Assembly (NCBI GenBank): GCA_040219355.1
Contig: JAVJSN010000015.1
Location: forward strand, 434,001 to 498,000
Source of the DNA: MH13 sp040219355
GTDB taxonomy: Bacteria > Pseudomonadota > Alphaproteobacteria > Rhizobiales > MH13
Reading direction: 5' to 3'
DNA length: 64,000 nucleotides
The notes under the pieces are model-generated. The model saw nothing but the letters and a program-made list of their open reading frames with translations, was not told the DNA's origin and did no database searches. Shown piece after piece: positions 25,739 to 34,438 of the stretch; the first letter of the stretch is position 1, and each line of letters starts with the position of its first letter. The position numbers and the translations under genes were made by a program.

Positions 25739-27070
25739 CTATCGAAAGTTATCTGGTAGAAGAGACGTGGAGAAGGCCGGTATGTAGGCGATCATCAGCG
25801 TCACAATCAGCATGAAAAAGACAAAGGGAATGGCGCGGTAAGCGATCTTCAAGATCGACTCCCCTGTTATCCCCGACACCACAAACAGGTTGAGCCCAAG
25901 GGGCGGTGTAATGAATCCCACCCCAAGCGCTGTGATCATCATGATGCAGAACTGGATCTGGTTCATTTCGATCTCTTGCGCGAGCGGCCAGAGGATCGGT
26001 GCCAGGATCACAATGTTTGGCGTTGTCTCCATCACGCAGCCAGCCGAGATGAGGATGATGACCATCATCAGGATGAGGATGTACTCGTTATCGCTGACCG
26101 ATGTCAGCGCACCAACAAAGCCCTGCGGCACACCAATGATGGCGAGTGCTTCGGCCAGCGGAATGGAAAAGGCGATGATCGGAAGGATCACGCCGTTCAC
26201 TTTCGCCGAGCTCACCAGCATGGCCGGGAAGTCGGAGAACTTCAGAGTCTTGATGATGAAGCCGATGATGATGGTCACCACCACCGCCACAGCGCCAGCC
26301 TCCGTAGGCGTCAAACGACCAGAGAAAATGCCGTAGAAGATGATGCCTGGAACAAGGAAAGCGTACCAACCAGATTTGATGGTTTTCCAAAGGTTCGCAG
26401 CCCATTCGCCAGCCGTCATGATGCCGCCACCCTCCCAGAGGTTGAGACGGTTCATCACAATGTTTGTGACCAGGATGGAGAGCAGGATCAGAAGCCCCGG
26501 GATTACGGCCGCCAGGAACAACGTGGACACCGCAACACCCAGCACTAGACCGATAATGATGTAGGCAATCGACGGCGGAATAAGGATGCCAGTACAGGCA
26601 CCTGCTGCCACCAGTGCACAGGCATAGGGCCGTGGATAACCACTTTCCACCAGCCGGTCGATGGTCATGCGGCCCACCGCGGCAGCACCAGCAGCATCGG
26701 AGCCGGAGATGGCAGCGAACATGCCGCACACGAGAACCGTGGCGGAGCCAAAGCCACCTTTGGCCCAACAGGTCAGTGCCTCTGCAACATCCAAGAATTT
26801 TCGACTAAGCCCCGTTCGCACCAGCACATCGCCGGTGAGGATGAAGAGCGGTACAGCGGTCAGCGCGAAGGCGTCGATACCAGAAAACAATTTCTCGCCG
26901 ACAAGGCTGAGAGGAAGCGCTTGCGACCAAACCAACATCAAGATTGTGGCTGATCCGATAGCCGCCCAAACAGGCACGGCTAATGCGACGAGAATAACAA
27001 AAAGAATAACGGGAGCGTAAAAGTCCCAGCCAAGGATGAGTTCGGCTGTGCCGAGTTGTTGCCACATCAT
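25739..27070 (-). CDS. TRAP transporter large permease (DctM type), probable DHPS importer
   Basis: The 443-residue DctM-family protein has about twelve to thirteen membrane segments and family motifs such as FSGIDAFALTAVPLFILTGDVL, ISGSDAAGAAAVGRMTIDRL, ACALVAAGACTGILIPPSI, AGAVAVVVTIIIG and a late FITPPLGLNLFVVSGI. With DctQ and DctP it forms a Na+-coupled TRAP importer. Known DHPS loci use a TRAP system (HpsKLM). It lies 12 bases upstream of the HpsN-like gene. A sodium-driven importer fits a cell that runs Na+-NQR. Confidence 0.9.
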   Translation of the reverse strand: MMWQQLGTAELILGWDFYAPVILFVILVALAVPVWAAIGSATILMLVWSQALPLSLVGEKLFSGIDAFALTAVPLFILTGDVLVRTGLSRKFLDVAEALTCWAKGGFGSATVLVCGMFAAISGSDAAGAAAVGRMTIDRLVESGYPRPYACALVAAGACTGILIPPSIAYIIIGLVLGVAVSTLFLAAVIPGLLILLSILVTNIVMNRLNLWEGGGIMTAGEWAANLWKTIKSGWYAFLVPGIIFYGIFSGRLTPTEAGAVAVVVTIIIGFIIKTLKFSDFPAMLVSSAKVNGVILPIIAFSIPLAEALAIIGVPQGFVGALTSVSDNEYILILMMVIILISAGCVMETTPNIVILAPILWPLAQEIEMNQIQFCIMMITALGVGFITPPLGLNLFVVSGITGESILKIAYRAIPFVFFMLIVTLMIAYIPAFSTSLLPDNFR

Positions 27071-27084
27071 GATCTGAGCCCTCC

Positions 27085-27600
27085 CTAATCGAACAGTTTG
27101 TCGCCTTCGTAGACCGGGCGGCCATGACGAAGGTCGTTGAGATCACGCAGGAAGGACTGCACGAGGCGGAGAGTGACGAGCGCGAAACCAAAGGGCACCG
27201 CGAAAAGGAAAAAGTACATGCCGACCCGCAGGCCATGGCTAACCGACTGGAATTTCCAGGAGACGTGTACCGATTCCCAGGACCAGTAGAGAGCGATCAA
27301 GGCGACCACGAACATCGCGATGTCGCCGAACATATACAGCAGCGCTTTGGCGCGTGGGCCGATGTAGTTCATGATCACATCGATGCGAATGTGGCCGCGC
27401 TCTTTGACGGCGGCAGCAGCGCCTATCCATGCAAGATAGATGAAGCAGTAGCGCACGATCTCCTCGCCCCAGATGGACGAATAAGAAAACACCTCGCGGC
27501 GCACCACTTCGATGAACATGGTTCCAACGAGCATCACGTAGAACATGAGCAGCAACCACCGCTCACCATTCTTATCAATTGCCTTGTACAGTGCCGTCAT
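27085..27600 (-). CDS. TRAP transporter small permease (DctQ type)
   Basis: The 171-residue DctQ-family protein has four transmembrane helices and the family signature IWGEEIVRYCFIYLAWIGAAAAVKERGHIRIDV. I start at the ATG at 27600, which has a strong GAGGA nine bases ahead; an upstream in-frame start would add 21 residues in the intergenic space. It ends 14 bases before the large permease gene. Confidence 0.9.
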   Translation of the reverse strand: MTALYKAIDKNGERWLLLMFYVMLVGTMFIEVVRREVFSYSSIWGEEIVRYCFIYLAWIGAAAAVKERGHIRIDVIMNYIGPRAKALLYMFGDIAMFVVALIALYWSWESVHVSWKFQSVSHGLRVGMYFFLFAVPFGFALVTLRLVQSFLRDLNDLRHGRPVYEGDKLFD

Positions 27601-27689
27601 GAGTTCCTCGCGTGCGGCCAAGATGCATCGCGCGCTCAGCGACGGCCGAGCATGCGGGTGCAATGCGTAACGGTGCGGGGGGGATGGTA

Positions 27690-27714
27690 GGTCGGCGCCA
27701 GCAAGGCGCCGACC
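27690..27714 (-). terminator. Stem-loop between TRAP binding protein and permease genes
   Basis: GGTCGGCGCC and GGCGCCGACC make a perfect 10-bp stem with the loop AGCAA, 12 bases after the dctP-type stop and 90 bases before the small permease start. Such hairpins between a binding-protein gene and its permease genes usually raise the relative amount of binding protein by partial termination or 3'-end protection. Confidence 0.6.
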
Positions 27715-27726
27715 GCAGAGCGATGC

Positions 27727-28869
27727 TTAGGCGTCGTGGACGTAGAATCGACCGCGCGTTCCAGCTGCCTCTTCCAGACGTGTGAACGTGTCCATATCGC
27801 CAGCCAGGTCCGTTTTGAACGTGTCCCAGTCGCTGTTCTGGTAACCACCAACGTCCTGCCATTCGGCAAGCTGGTCATCGGACAGGCTGTGGAACTCCAC
27901 GCCGTTCGCAATCAGCTGTGACATGGCGTAGGAACGCGCCGAGGGGACTTTGGAGAGGTTCTGGTGCTGGGTGACTTCGCCAGCAAACTCAATACCTTCC
28001 TGAACGTCCGCAGGCAGGCTGTTGAACCACTCAAGATTGATGGAGTAGACCTGACTGTCAGGCACGGCCTGGGTGAAGGTCACGTGGCTGAGGATTTCGC
28101 CGAAGCCAAATACGTGCAGCGCACCCACCGATGGATCAAGCGCATCGGCAACGCCCTGACGGATAGCTGACGGCGTTTCGCCCCAGGCAACCGGCGTCGG
28201 GTTGGCGCCGACCATGCGGTAGTACTGCTGAAGCATCGCAGAACCAGGCACGCGGAACTTCACGCCCGACATGTCGCTTGGCGTGATGATCGCGTTGCCG
28301 CCCTGACGCACGGCCACAACACGTGGGTCGATGACGATATAGAACAGCGCTTTGAAGCCTGATGCAGCGATCTTCGGGTCAACTTCCTGCTTCCATGCGT
28401 CGGACGACGTCAAGTTGGTGAAGCGCTGGTTGGAACCGCAGAAGTAAGGTAGGTTGATGAGGTCAACCACGGATGCAAACGGCGCAAAGTTTGCCAGGCT
28501 GTGCTGTGCACACTGGATCGTGCCACCCTGCACGGCCTGCGCCAGTGCACCACCAGCGCCAAGCTGGCCGCCGGGAGCCAACCGCACATAGACCTTACCG
28601 TTGGTCATGTTCTGGATGTTTTCTTTGAGGTCCAGCTGCATGATGGGGTAGCTGCGCGATGCGCCCAGCACATACGCTGTTGCCAGCGTCATCACGTGGT
28701 CAGCGGCGGCTTCGCGCTCGCGCTCTTCAGCGGCTGTCTGTGCCATCGCTTCATCAGAAAGAAGCAGGCCGCCTGCGCCAGCAACAACAGCAGCTGTGAA
28801 GCCACCTTTGGCAGCAAGGCGCATAAAATTGCGTCGTTCTAACGACTTTATCTGTTTTGTATCGCTCAT
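27727..28869 (-). CDS. TRAP transporter substrate-binding protein (DctP type), probable DHPS/sulfonate binding
   Basis: The 380-residue DctP-family protein has a twin-arginine-like leader (ERRNFMRLAAKGG, residues 11-23) ending near EAMAQ, then the TRAP core: TLATAYVLGASRSYPIMQLDLKENIQ, KVYVRLAPGGQLGAGGALAQAVQGG, and the signature around GVKFRVPGSAMLQQYYRMVGANPTPVAWGE. A conserved Arg (KFRVP) normally binds an acidic group of the ligand, which would suit a sulfonate. It is the first large gene of the sulfonate operon. Confidence 0.88.
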   Translation of the reverse strand: MSDTKQIKSLERRNFMRLAAKGGFTAAVVAGAGGLLLSDEAMAQTAAEEREREAAADHVMTLATAYVLGASRSYPIMQLDLKENIQNMTNGKVYVRLAPGGQLGAGGALAQAVQGGTIQCAQHSLANFAPFASVVDLINLPYFCGSNQRFTNLTSSDAWKQEVDPKIAASGFKALFYIVIDPRVVAVRQGGNAIITPSDMSGVKFRVPGSAMLQQYYRMVGANPTPVAWGETPSAIRQGVADALDPSVGALHVFGFGEILSHVTFTQAVPDSQVYSINLEWFNSLPADVQEGIEFAGEVTQHQNLSKVPSARSYAMSQLIANGVEFHSLSDDQLAEWQDVGGYQNSDWDTFKTDLAGDMDTFTRLEEAAGTRGRFYVHDA

Positions 28870-28886
28870 TTTGTCCTCCCTAGGGA

Positions 28887-29078
28887 TCAGTCTGGTTTTT
28901 CATTTTTTGATTTCGCCTTAGCCTCGGCGACGAGGATTGCAGCCGAGAAACTAATCGCGGCGGCAAAAAGCAGCAGCATTTCGTGCACATTGCTTAGAAT
29001 GGCCGAACCATCAATCGACCCGGAAACAACGTTTCCGACGAAGGCAAGGAACAGCAAGGCGGCGAGTGCAAAGTACAT
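28887..29078 (-). CDS. Small two-helix membrane protein heading the sulfonate operon
   Basis: I do not recognise this 63-residue protein. It starts at MYFALAALLFLAFVG, with AAGGA eight bases upstream, and has two hydrophobic helices (about residues 2-18 and 33-52) joined by VSGSIDGSAILSNVHEM, then a charged tail EAKAKSKNEKPD. A longer in-frame reading to 29162 would run through the operator palindrome and is rejected. It is 17 bases upstream of the TRAP binding-protein gene, so it is co-transcribed. It could be an accessory subunit of the importer, but that is a guess. Confidence 0.6.
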   Translation of the reverse strand: MYFALAALLFLAFVGNVVSGSIDGSAILSNVHEMLLLFAAAISFSAAILVAEAKAKSKNEKPD

Positions 29079-29109
29079 TTTTTTTATCCTTGGTTGCACC
29101 ATTCCCGGC

Positions 29110-29125
29110 ATGTAAGCGCTTACAT
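29110..29125. promoter_or_regulatory. LacI-type operator between the sulfonate operon and its regulator
   Basis: ATGTAAGCGCTTACAT is a perfect 16-bp palindrome with a central CG, the normal form of a LacI-family operator. It lies 32 bases upstream of the small membrane protein start and 94 bases upstream of the divergent LacI gene, so one site may control both directions. Confidence 0.75.
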
Positions 29126-29218
29126 TTGGATTTGTAAACCCCTGCTGCGACATTTTGTACAAGGCTTCCTTTGGCCTGGCGGCTCATTTAGGGTGCGCGT
29201 GGCCATCTGACGGCCTGT

Positions 29219-30304
29219 ATGGCGCAAGAAAGCACCCCAATGGCAATCGCGGAAAAACCCAACATTCAAGGGCTGGAAAGGCGCCGACGCACAGGGCCAA
29301 CAATTCAAGATGTTGCGCGGGCTGCCGGTGTTTCGACAGCAACGGTTTCGCGCTGTTTGAATGAACCCGACCTTGTTATCGAAGCGACTCGTGAGCGCGT
29401 TTTCAAGGCTGTGGACGATTTGGGTTATGCTCCAAATTTTAGCGCAAAAACGCTGGCCGCCAACAAAAGTGGCACCATCGGCGCCATCATTCCAACCATG
29501 GAAAACGCGATATTTGCGCGCGGTCTCCAGGCCTTCCAGGAAGAATTGGGCGAGTTTGGCTACACACTTCTGGTTGCCAGCTCGGCCTACCGCCAAGATT
29601 TGGAAGCGCAGCAGATTCGCAATCTGGTGGCGCGTGGTGTCGATGCTCTGATGCTCATTGGTTATGATCGCGACCCAGATATCTACGCGTTTTTGGCCAA
29701 ACGTGGCCTGCCGTTCGTCAATGCCTGGACCTATAATCGCGATATGGATGCGTCGTCCGTTGGCTTTGATAACCGGGCGGCCATGCGTGGCTTGGCCGAA
29801 AAGGTTCTGGGCTTTGGTCACTCTCGTATTGGCGTTATTTCAGCGCACCGCACGCACAATGATCGCGCGCGTGAGCGCCTTGAGGGTATCCAGCAAGCCT
29901 TAAGTGCTGCGGGTCTTGGGCCAAGCAGACTGTCGGTGCTCGATGTTAATTACTCCATTGAAAGCGGGGCCATGGCCTTTCGTACGCTGATGGAACACGC
30001 AGATTCCCCGACTGCCGTGATGTGCGGCAATGATGTGTTGGCGGTCGGTGCCGTAGATATGGCACGCCAAATGGGTCTTACCGTTCCAGATGATGTCTCG
30101 ATCACAGGCTTTGACGATATTGAATTGGCGCAAATATCCACGCCACGACTGACGACTGTGCATGTGCCGCATCGGGAAATGGGCAAGCGAGCTGCGGAGA
30201 TTTTGATCGGCATGCTAGGGGGGCAACATTCAGGACCAAGCACGCTTTTGAAAACACGTATCATGTTGCGTGAAACCTTGGGTCCCGCGCGAGCAAGTGC
30301 ATAG
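29219..30304 (+). CDS. LacI-family regulator, probable control of the sulfonate operon
   Basis: The 361-residue LacI/GalR regulator has an N-terminal HTH (TIQDVARAAGVSTATVSRCLN, about residues 28-48) followed by a hinge helix and a periplasmic-binding-protein-like effector domain (SGTIGAIIPTMENAIFARGLQ ... DVSITGFDDIELAQISTPRLTTVHVP). It is divergent from the TRAP/hps/suy operon with a perfect operator palindrome between. The ligand is unknown; DHPS or a breakdown product is the simplest guess. The ATG at 29219 is used; an ATG seven codons later is possible. It converges on the Wzc-like gene with 3 bases between the stops. Confidence 0.87.
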   Translation: MAQESTPMAIAEKPNIQGLERRRRTGPTIQDVARAAGVSTATVSRCLNEPDLVIEATRERVFKAVDDLGYAPNFSAKTLAANKSGTIGAIIPTMENAIFARGLQAFQEELGEFGYTLLVASSAYRQDLEAQQIRNLVARGVDALMLIGYDRDPDIYAFLAKRGLPFVNAWTYNRDMDASSVGFDNRAAMRGLAEKVLGFGHSRIGVISAHRTHNDRARERLEGIQQALSAAGLGPSRLSVLDVNYSIESGAMAFRTLMEHADSPTAVMCGNDVLAVGAVDMARQMGLTVPDDVSITGFDDIELAQISTPRLTTVHVPHREMGKRAAEILIGMLGGQHSGPSTLLKTRIMLRETLGPARASA

Positions 30305-30307
30305 CAG

Positions 30308-32296
30308 TTAAATGATTGCGCCCGCCTGTTCGACAAAGGTGAGCGCGCCAAAAATTGGTGGTGCGCGGTGCTGATCTAATCGCTGCAATGTTTTCTGGAT
30401 CATTGGCAGCGTCGTTCGGCCATAGCGGATCGCCATCACGACAACATCAGCATAGCTGAGTAAGATACGCGCATCGGCTGCCTGGGCAACTGGGGCACTG
30501 TCGATAACGACCACATCATACTTGCACTTCGCCGCACTGATAAGATCGGCAAAGCGCTCGTCTGTCAGAAGCGTTTCGGTGGAACCATAGGGGGGTCTGG
30601 TGTCTCCCAAAACGTCCATGCCAGTTTCCGGATCGCGAAACGTGAGATCGGCAACATCGGCCAATGTGCCCTGACCGGCCAGTACATCGGAAAATTGCTG
30701 CGCTTGCGCGTCCAGTTGCCAATTTAGTCGATCAAACAAAGCGCTCTGGCGTAGATCGGCATCGATCAACAAAGTTGATTTGCCTGACAACGCCTCATGC
30801 ATAGCGTAGGCCAAGGCCAGCGTGGACTTGCCCTCGTTCGCACGCGAGGATGTCATCAAAACGCAAAGTGCCCCCTCATGCCGTTGCTCGGGACGAATTG
30901 TGGAATCCAGTGTCCGTGCGATCCTGCGCACGCCTTCGGCAAAGCGCGATCCTGGTTGTATGATGACCAGTTCCTGCGGCGCATTGGCATCGAACCGTGA
31001 CACCGTTGGAAGCAAGGAGATGACCTGTAGAGGTGTTGCGCGTTCGATCGTGTCAGCATCGAAAACACCTAGAAACACGTGCTCACGAACAAGCCCCAGG
31101 CTAATGCCTATGCCGAGACCAAGGACCAGTCCCGCCAGGCCAACATAGAGTTTGGTAGGTTGATCACTATGCAAAGGAGGCACAGCGTGTGAGACTATGC
31201 GCGCTTGTTGGGCGTGGTGCGACGTTAGTAACTGGACCTCTCGCCATCGCTCAAGCGCGTCTTGAAAAACCTGGCGGGTGATCTGCGCTTCTCCTTGCAA
31301 ACGATGCACGGCAAGCGTGAGGCTGGGTCCAAGATCCTCAGTGTTAAGGAAGCTCTGTAGCTGAAGGCGCACATCGGCTGTTATCGTCTCCAATGCGGTC
31401 AACTGTTCATCGATCTGGGAGCGCCTTTCTCTTGGTGCGTCGTCGTTTTCCTCAGCCTCAGAGTGTAGCAAGGCAGTTAGCTCGGCTCTTTCAGCAAACA
31501 ACGTTCGACGTTGGCTGGCCAAGTTTGCTAGCACATCAGACACCGCATTGGTGTGTGCCGTTGTTACTCCTTCCTGACGTGCCAGATTGGCAGCCGCCGC
31601 CGACAGCAACATGTCATCGATGCGCCCCTCAATGGATCGAAGGTTGGCGGCAAGGTCGGAGACGCGTGTGGCAAGCGCGGTCTCTGCTGCGCTGGCTACT
31701 GCAGACCTGGTTTCTCGACGAGCGTTTAGGTAGCTTTCGGCCAAGGCATTGGCGAGTTCGGCCGCGCGCTCTGGCGATGCATCCGAGACCTTAACGCCAA
31801 CAACAAAGGAATGCCCCAAGCGTTCGATGGTCGTTTGTTCAAAGAGATCGATGACCATGCGATTTTCATCGTAAGGAACGTTGGTCGATCTGGCTGTGGC
31901 CGAAGAAATCAGCGACGCAAGGCTTCCATGTGTCGTTGAGTGATTGGTCGATGCATCTGGCGATGCCTGCAAATCGCGAATGGCGCGTCGCATTGTATCG
32001 TACGCCCGCAATATCTCCACTTCGCTGTCGACCATACTGCTAGCCAGTTGGAAAATCGATGTGTTGCCCGAGGATGCGATTAATCGATCTGCGCCTGTAT
32101 AGACATCAACCAATGTCGTTGCCGTATACATATTCCCGATTTTACTAAGGATTACGAGTGTAGACGCACCAACAATCACGACTGAAAGCAAAATGATTTG
32201 AGATTGACGGTGAACGAAATTTTTGGCGCGTTGAGTCAAGGAAATTTTGCTTCCTGACGATAATTCAATCTTGTTGATGCTAATTGACGATAGCAT
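30308..32296 (-). CDS. Wzc/ExoP-like polysaccharide chain-length and kinase-like protein
   Basis: The 662-residue protein has a Wzz domain (first membrane helix about residues 30-50, then a long periplasmic coiled region with GNVR-like features and AERAAELANALAESYLNARRETR), a second helix (KLYVGLAGLVLGLGIGISLG), and a cytoplasmic BY-kinase/ParA-like domain with Walker A TSSRANEGKSTLALAY, Walker A' LLIDADLRQSALF and a Walker B-like YDVVVIDSAPV. It should set chain length or export of a surface polysaccharide. The C terminus stops at GALTFVEQAGAII, without the tyrosine cluster that is autophosphorylated in Wzc. No other polysaccharide gene is near. I use the ATG at 32296; a GTG three codons earlier is possible. 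Confidence 0.82.
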   Translation of the reverse strand: MLSSISINKIELSSGSKISLTQRAKNFVHRQSQIILLSVVIVGASTLVILSKIGNMYTATTLVDVYTGADRLIASSGNTSIFQLASSMVDSEVEILRAYDTMRRAIRDLQASPDASTNHSTTHGSLASLISSATARSTNVPYDENRMVIDLFEQTTIERLGHSFVVGVKVSDASPERAAELANALAESYLNARRETRSAVASAAETALATRVSDLAANLRSIEGRIDDMLLSAAAANLARQEGVTTAHTNAVSDVLANLASQRRTLFAERAELTALLHSEAEENDDAPRERRSQIDEQLTALETITADVRLQLQSFLNTEDLGPSLTLAVHRLQGEAQITRQVFQDALERWREVQLLTSHHAQQARIVSHAVPPLHSDQPTKLYVGLAGLVLGLGIGISLGLVREHVFLGVFDADTIERATPLQVISLLPTVSRFDANAPQELVIIQPGSRFAEGVRRIARTLDSTIRPEQRHEGALCVLMTSSRANEGKSTLALAYAMHEALSGKSTLLIDADLRQSALFDRLNWQLDAQAQQFSDVLAGQGTLADVADLTFRDPETGMDVLGDTRPPYGSTETLLTDERFADLISAAKCKYDVVVIDSAPVAQAADARILLSYADVVVMAIRYGRTTLPMIQKTLQRLDQHRAPPIFGALTFVEQAGAII

Positions 32297-32305
32297 TTCG
32301 ATCAC

Positions 32306-32494
32306 AATGTATTCTTAACGCGGCAATAACTAATACTTATTTGATCAAGCTAATTCGAATATTGACTTCAGTTTCGCACAATTTGCGAATCAGTCTTTGG
32401 GCGATACGTAATTACCCCTATACACTGTTTTGGTTGCCGACCTCACTCGACAGATCGGAGCGTCTGGCTAGGATGCATTCAAAACGGGTGGGCC
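32306..32494. other. A+T-rich divergent intergenic region
   Basis: This 189-base gap separates the divergent Wzc-like and CoA-transferase genes and is clearly richer in A and T than its surroundings, as expected for promoters. I see no perfect palindrome beyond the 8-base TTGATCAA near 32341 and assign no specific site. Confidence 0.4.
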
Positions 32495-34438
32495 ATGAAA
32501 GATAAGATACTCTCCGCAGCCGATGCAGCGGCGTTGGTGCGTGACGGGGATACGATCACCACCTCGGGCTTTGTAGGGATAGGCGTACCGGAGGCATTGC
32601 TTGGTGCGCTTGAAACGCGCTTCATCGAAACGGCGGCGCCACGCGATCTGACGTTGTTTTTTGCCGCTGGGCAGGGCGATGGAAAAGATCGCGGCCTCAA
32701 CCATCTTGGCCATCCAGGCCTGCTGAAACGTGTGGTTGGCGGCCATTGGGGGCTCATCCCCAAGGTTGGGCGGCTCGCGATCGATGGGCTTATTGAAGCC
32801 TACAATCTTCCGCAGGGCGTGGTCAGCCATCTCTACCGTGACATCGCTGCCGGCAAGCCGGGCACGCTTACCCATGTCGGCCTTGGAACGTTCGTCGATC
32901 CACGCGTGGAAGGCGGGAAGATCAACGCCAATACGCGCGACGACCTGGTCAGCGTCATGAACGTCGGCGGTAAAGAGTTTCTTTTCTACCAGGCGTTCCC
33001 GATCGACGTTGCCCTATTGCGCGGCTCAACTGCTGATCCTGCTGGCAACATTTCCATGGAGCGTGAGGCGCTGGTCATCGATGGGTTGGCGCAGGCAATG
33101 GCGGTCCGCAATTCCGGTGGCGTGGTCATCGTGCAGGTGGAACGTATTGCGGCGCGAGGGAGTCTCAGCCCGCGCGAGGTCCAGATACCGGCGGCGCTCG
33201 TGGATGCGGTCGTGGTGGCAGAGCCGAAAGATCACATGCAGACCTTTGCCACGGCCTATTCGCATCTGTTCGCAGGTAGGTTCCGCGCTCCGCCCGGCGC
33301 CGCGCCCGCCATGGACCTCAGTGCGCGCAAGATCATCGCGCGGCGGGCCGCCTTCGAGCTGCCGGTCAATGGCGTGGTGAACCTTGGCATTGGCATGCCC
33401 GAAGGTGTGGCGGCTGTAGCGGCAGAGGAAGGTTTGCTCGACCATGTCACCCTGACAGCCGAACCCGGCGTTATGGGTGGTCAGCCAGCTTCGGGCCTGG
33501 ATTTTGGCGCGGCGATCAACACCGATGCGATCCTGCCCCAGCATCAGCAGTTCGACTTCTATGATGGCGGTGGGCTTGATCTGGCGGTGCTCGGCATGGC
33601 GGAGGTCGATGCGGTCGGCAATGTGAACGTGTCGCGGTTCGGGCCGCGTCTTGCCGGGGCGGGCGGCTTCATCAATATCAGCCAGAACGCGCGCCAGGTC
33701 GTTTTCACAGGGACCTTCACAGCCGGTGGCCTTGAGGTGGAGATTGATGGCGGACAACTCGCCATTGCGACCGAAGGTAATGCCCGCAAATTCTTGGAGC
33801 AGGTGCAGCAAGTGACGTTTTCCGGCGCGCGTGCAGCGGACCTTGGGACGCCGGTCCTGTTTGTGACCGAGCGCTGCGTGTTCCAGCTTACGAGGGACGG
33901 TTTGCGTTTGGCGGAGGTCGCGCCGGGGATCGATGTGCAGGCCGAAATTCTCGACCAGATGGGGTTTGCTCCCATTGTCGATCGGCCCGACCCGATGGAC
34001 GCCCGGCTTTTTGCCAAAGAGCCGATGGGGCTTCGTATCGACTTGCTTCACCTCGATCTAGAAGATCGCATCGCGCTTGATGCAGCGACCAACCGGCTGT
34101 TCATCAACTTCGAAAAGCTGCGCATTCGGACCGCCGAAGATTTGGAGCAGATCGCTGCCCGCGTTGAAACACTATTGGAGCCACGGGATCGCGCGGTCGA
34201 TGTGATCGTCAATTATGATGGGACCCGGATCGATGAGGATATCGCCGAGGACTATGCGGCGATGGTCGCCGATCTGGAAGATCGGTTTTATGCCCGCGTG
34301 ACGCGCTATTCGTCGTCAGCCTTTATGCGGCTGAAGCTCGGTCAGACACTGACCCGCGCGCCGCACATTTTCGAGACGGCGGAGGAAGCGCGGCGATTCT
34401 TGGAGCAGGGGGTAGACCCGGTGTTAGACACCCTCTGA
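32495..34438 (+). CDS. Fused acyl-CoA:acetate/3-ketoacid CoA-transferase with extra C-terminal domain
   Basis: The 647-residue protein is a family I CoA-transferase with alpha-like and beta-like halves in one chain, as in propionate CoA-transferase (YdiF/Pct). The alpha half begins VRDGDTITTSGFVGIGVPE; the beta half contains NLGIGMPEGVAAVAAEEG and the TAEPGVMGG motif with catalytic Glu323. The transferase core ends near residue 510. A further 130 residues (from about MGLRIDLLHLDLEDR) follow, which are not part of the usual enzyme and which I do not recognise. The ORF ends 15 bases inside the convergent aldo/keto reductase gene. The acyl substrate cannot be told from sequence. Confidence 0.83.
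   Translation: MKDKILSAADAAALVRDGDTITTSGFVGIGVPEALLGALETRFIETAAPRDLTLFFAAGQGDGKDRGLNHLGHPGLLKRVVGGHWGLIPKVGRLAIDGLIEAYNLPQGVVSHLYRDIAAGKPGTLTHVGLGTFVDPRVEGGKINANTRDDLVSVMNVGGKEFLFYQAFPIDVALLRGSTADPAGNISMEREALVIDGLAQAMAVRNSGGVVIVQVERIAARGSLSPREVQIPAALVDAVVVAEPKDHMQTFATAYSHLFAGRFRAPPGAAPAMDLSARKIIARRAAFELPVNGVVNLGIGMPEGVAAVAAEEGLLDHVTLTAEPGVMGGQPASGLDFGAAINTDAILPQHQQFDFYDGGGLDLAVLGMAEVDAVGNVNVSRFGPRLAGAGGFINISQNARQVVFTGTFTAGGLEVEIDGGQLAIATEGNARKFLEQVQQVTFSGARAADLGTPVLFVTERCVFQLTRDGLRLAEVAPGIDVQAEILDQMGFAPIVDRPDPMDARLFAKEPMGLRIDLLHLDLEDRIALDAATNRLFINFEKLRIRTAEDLEQIAARVETLLEPRDRAVDVIVNYDGTRIDEDIAEDYAAMVADLEDRFYARVTRYSSSAFMRLKLGQTLTRAPHIFETAEEARRFLEQGVDPVLDTL

Noticed and set aside
29079..29162. 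Longer start for the small membrane protein
   Set aside because: It would place the LacI operator palindrome inside the coding region and lacks the ribosome site seen at 29078.
32341..32348. TTGATCAA as an FNR half palindrome upstream of the CoA-transferase gene
   Set aside because: It is an 8-base palindrome without the N4 or N6 spacer that FNR-type proteins need.
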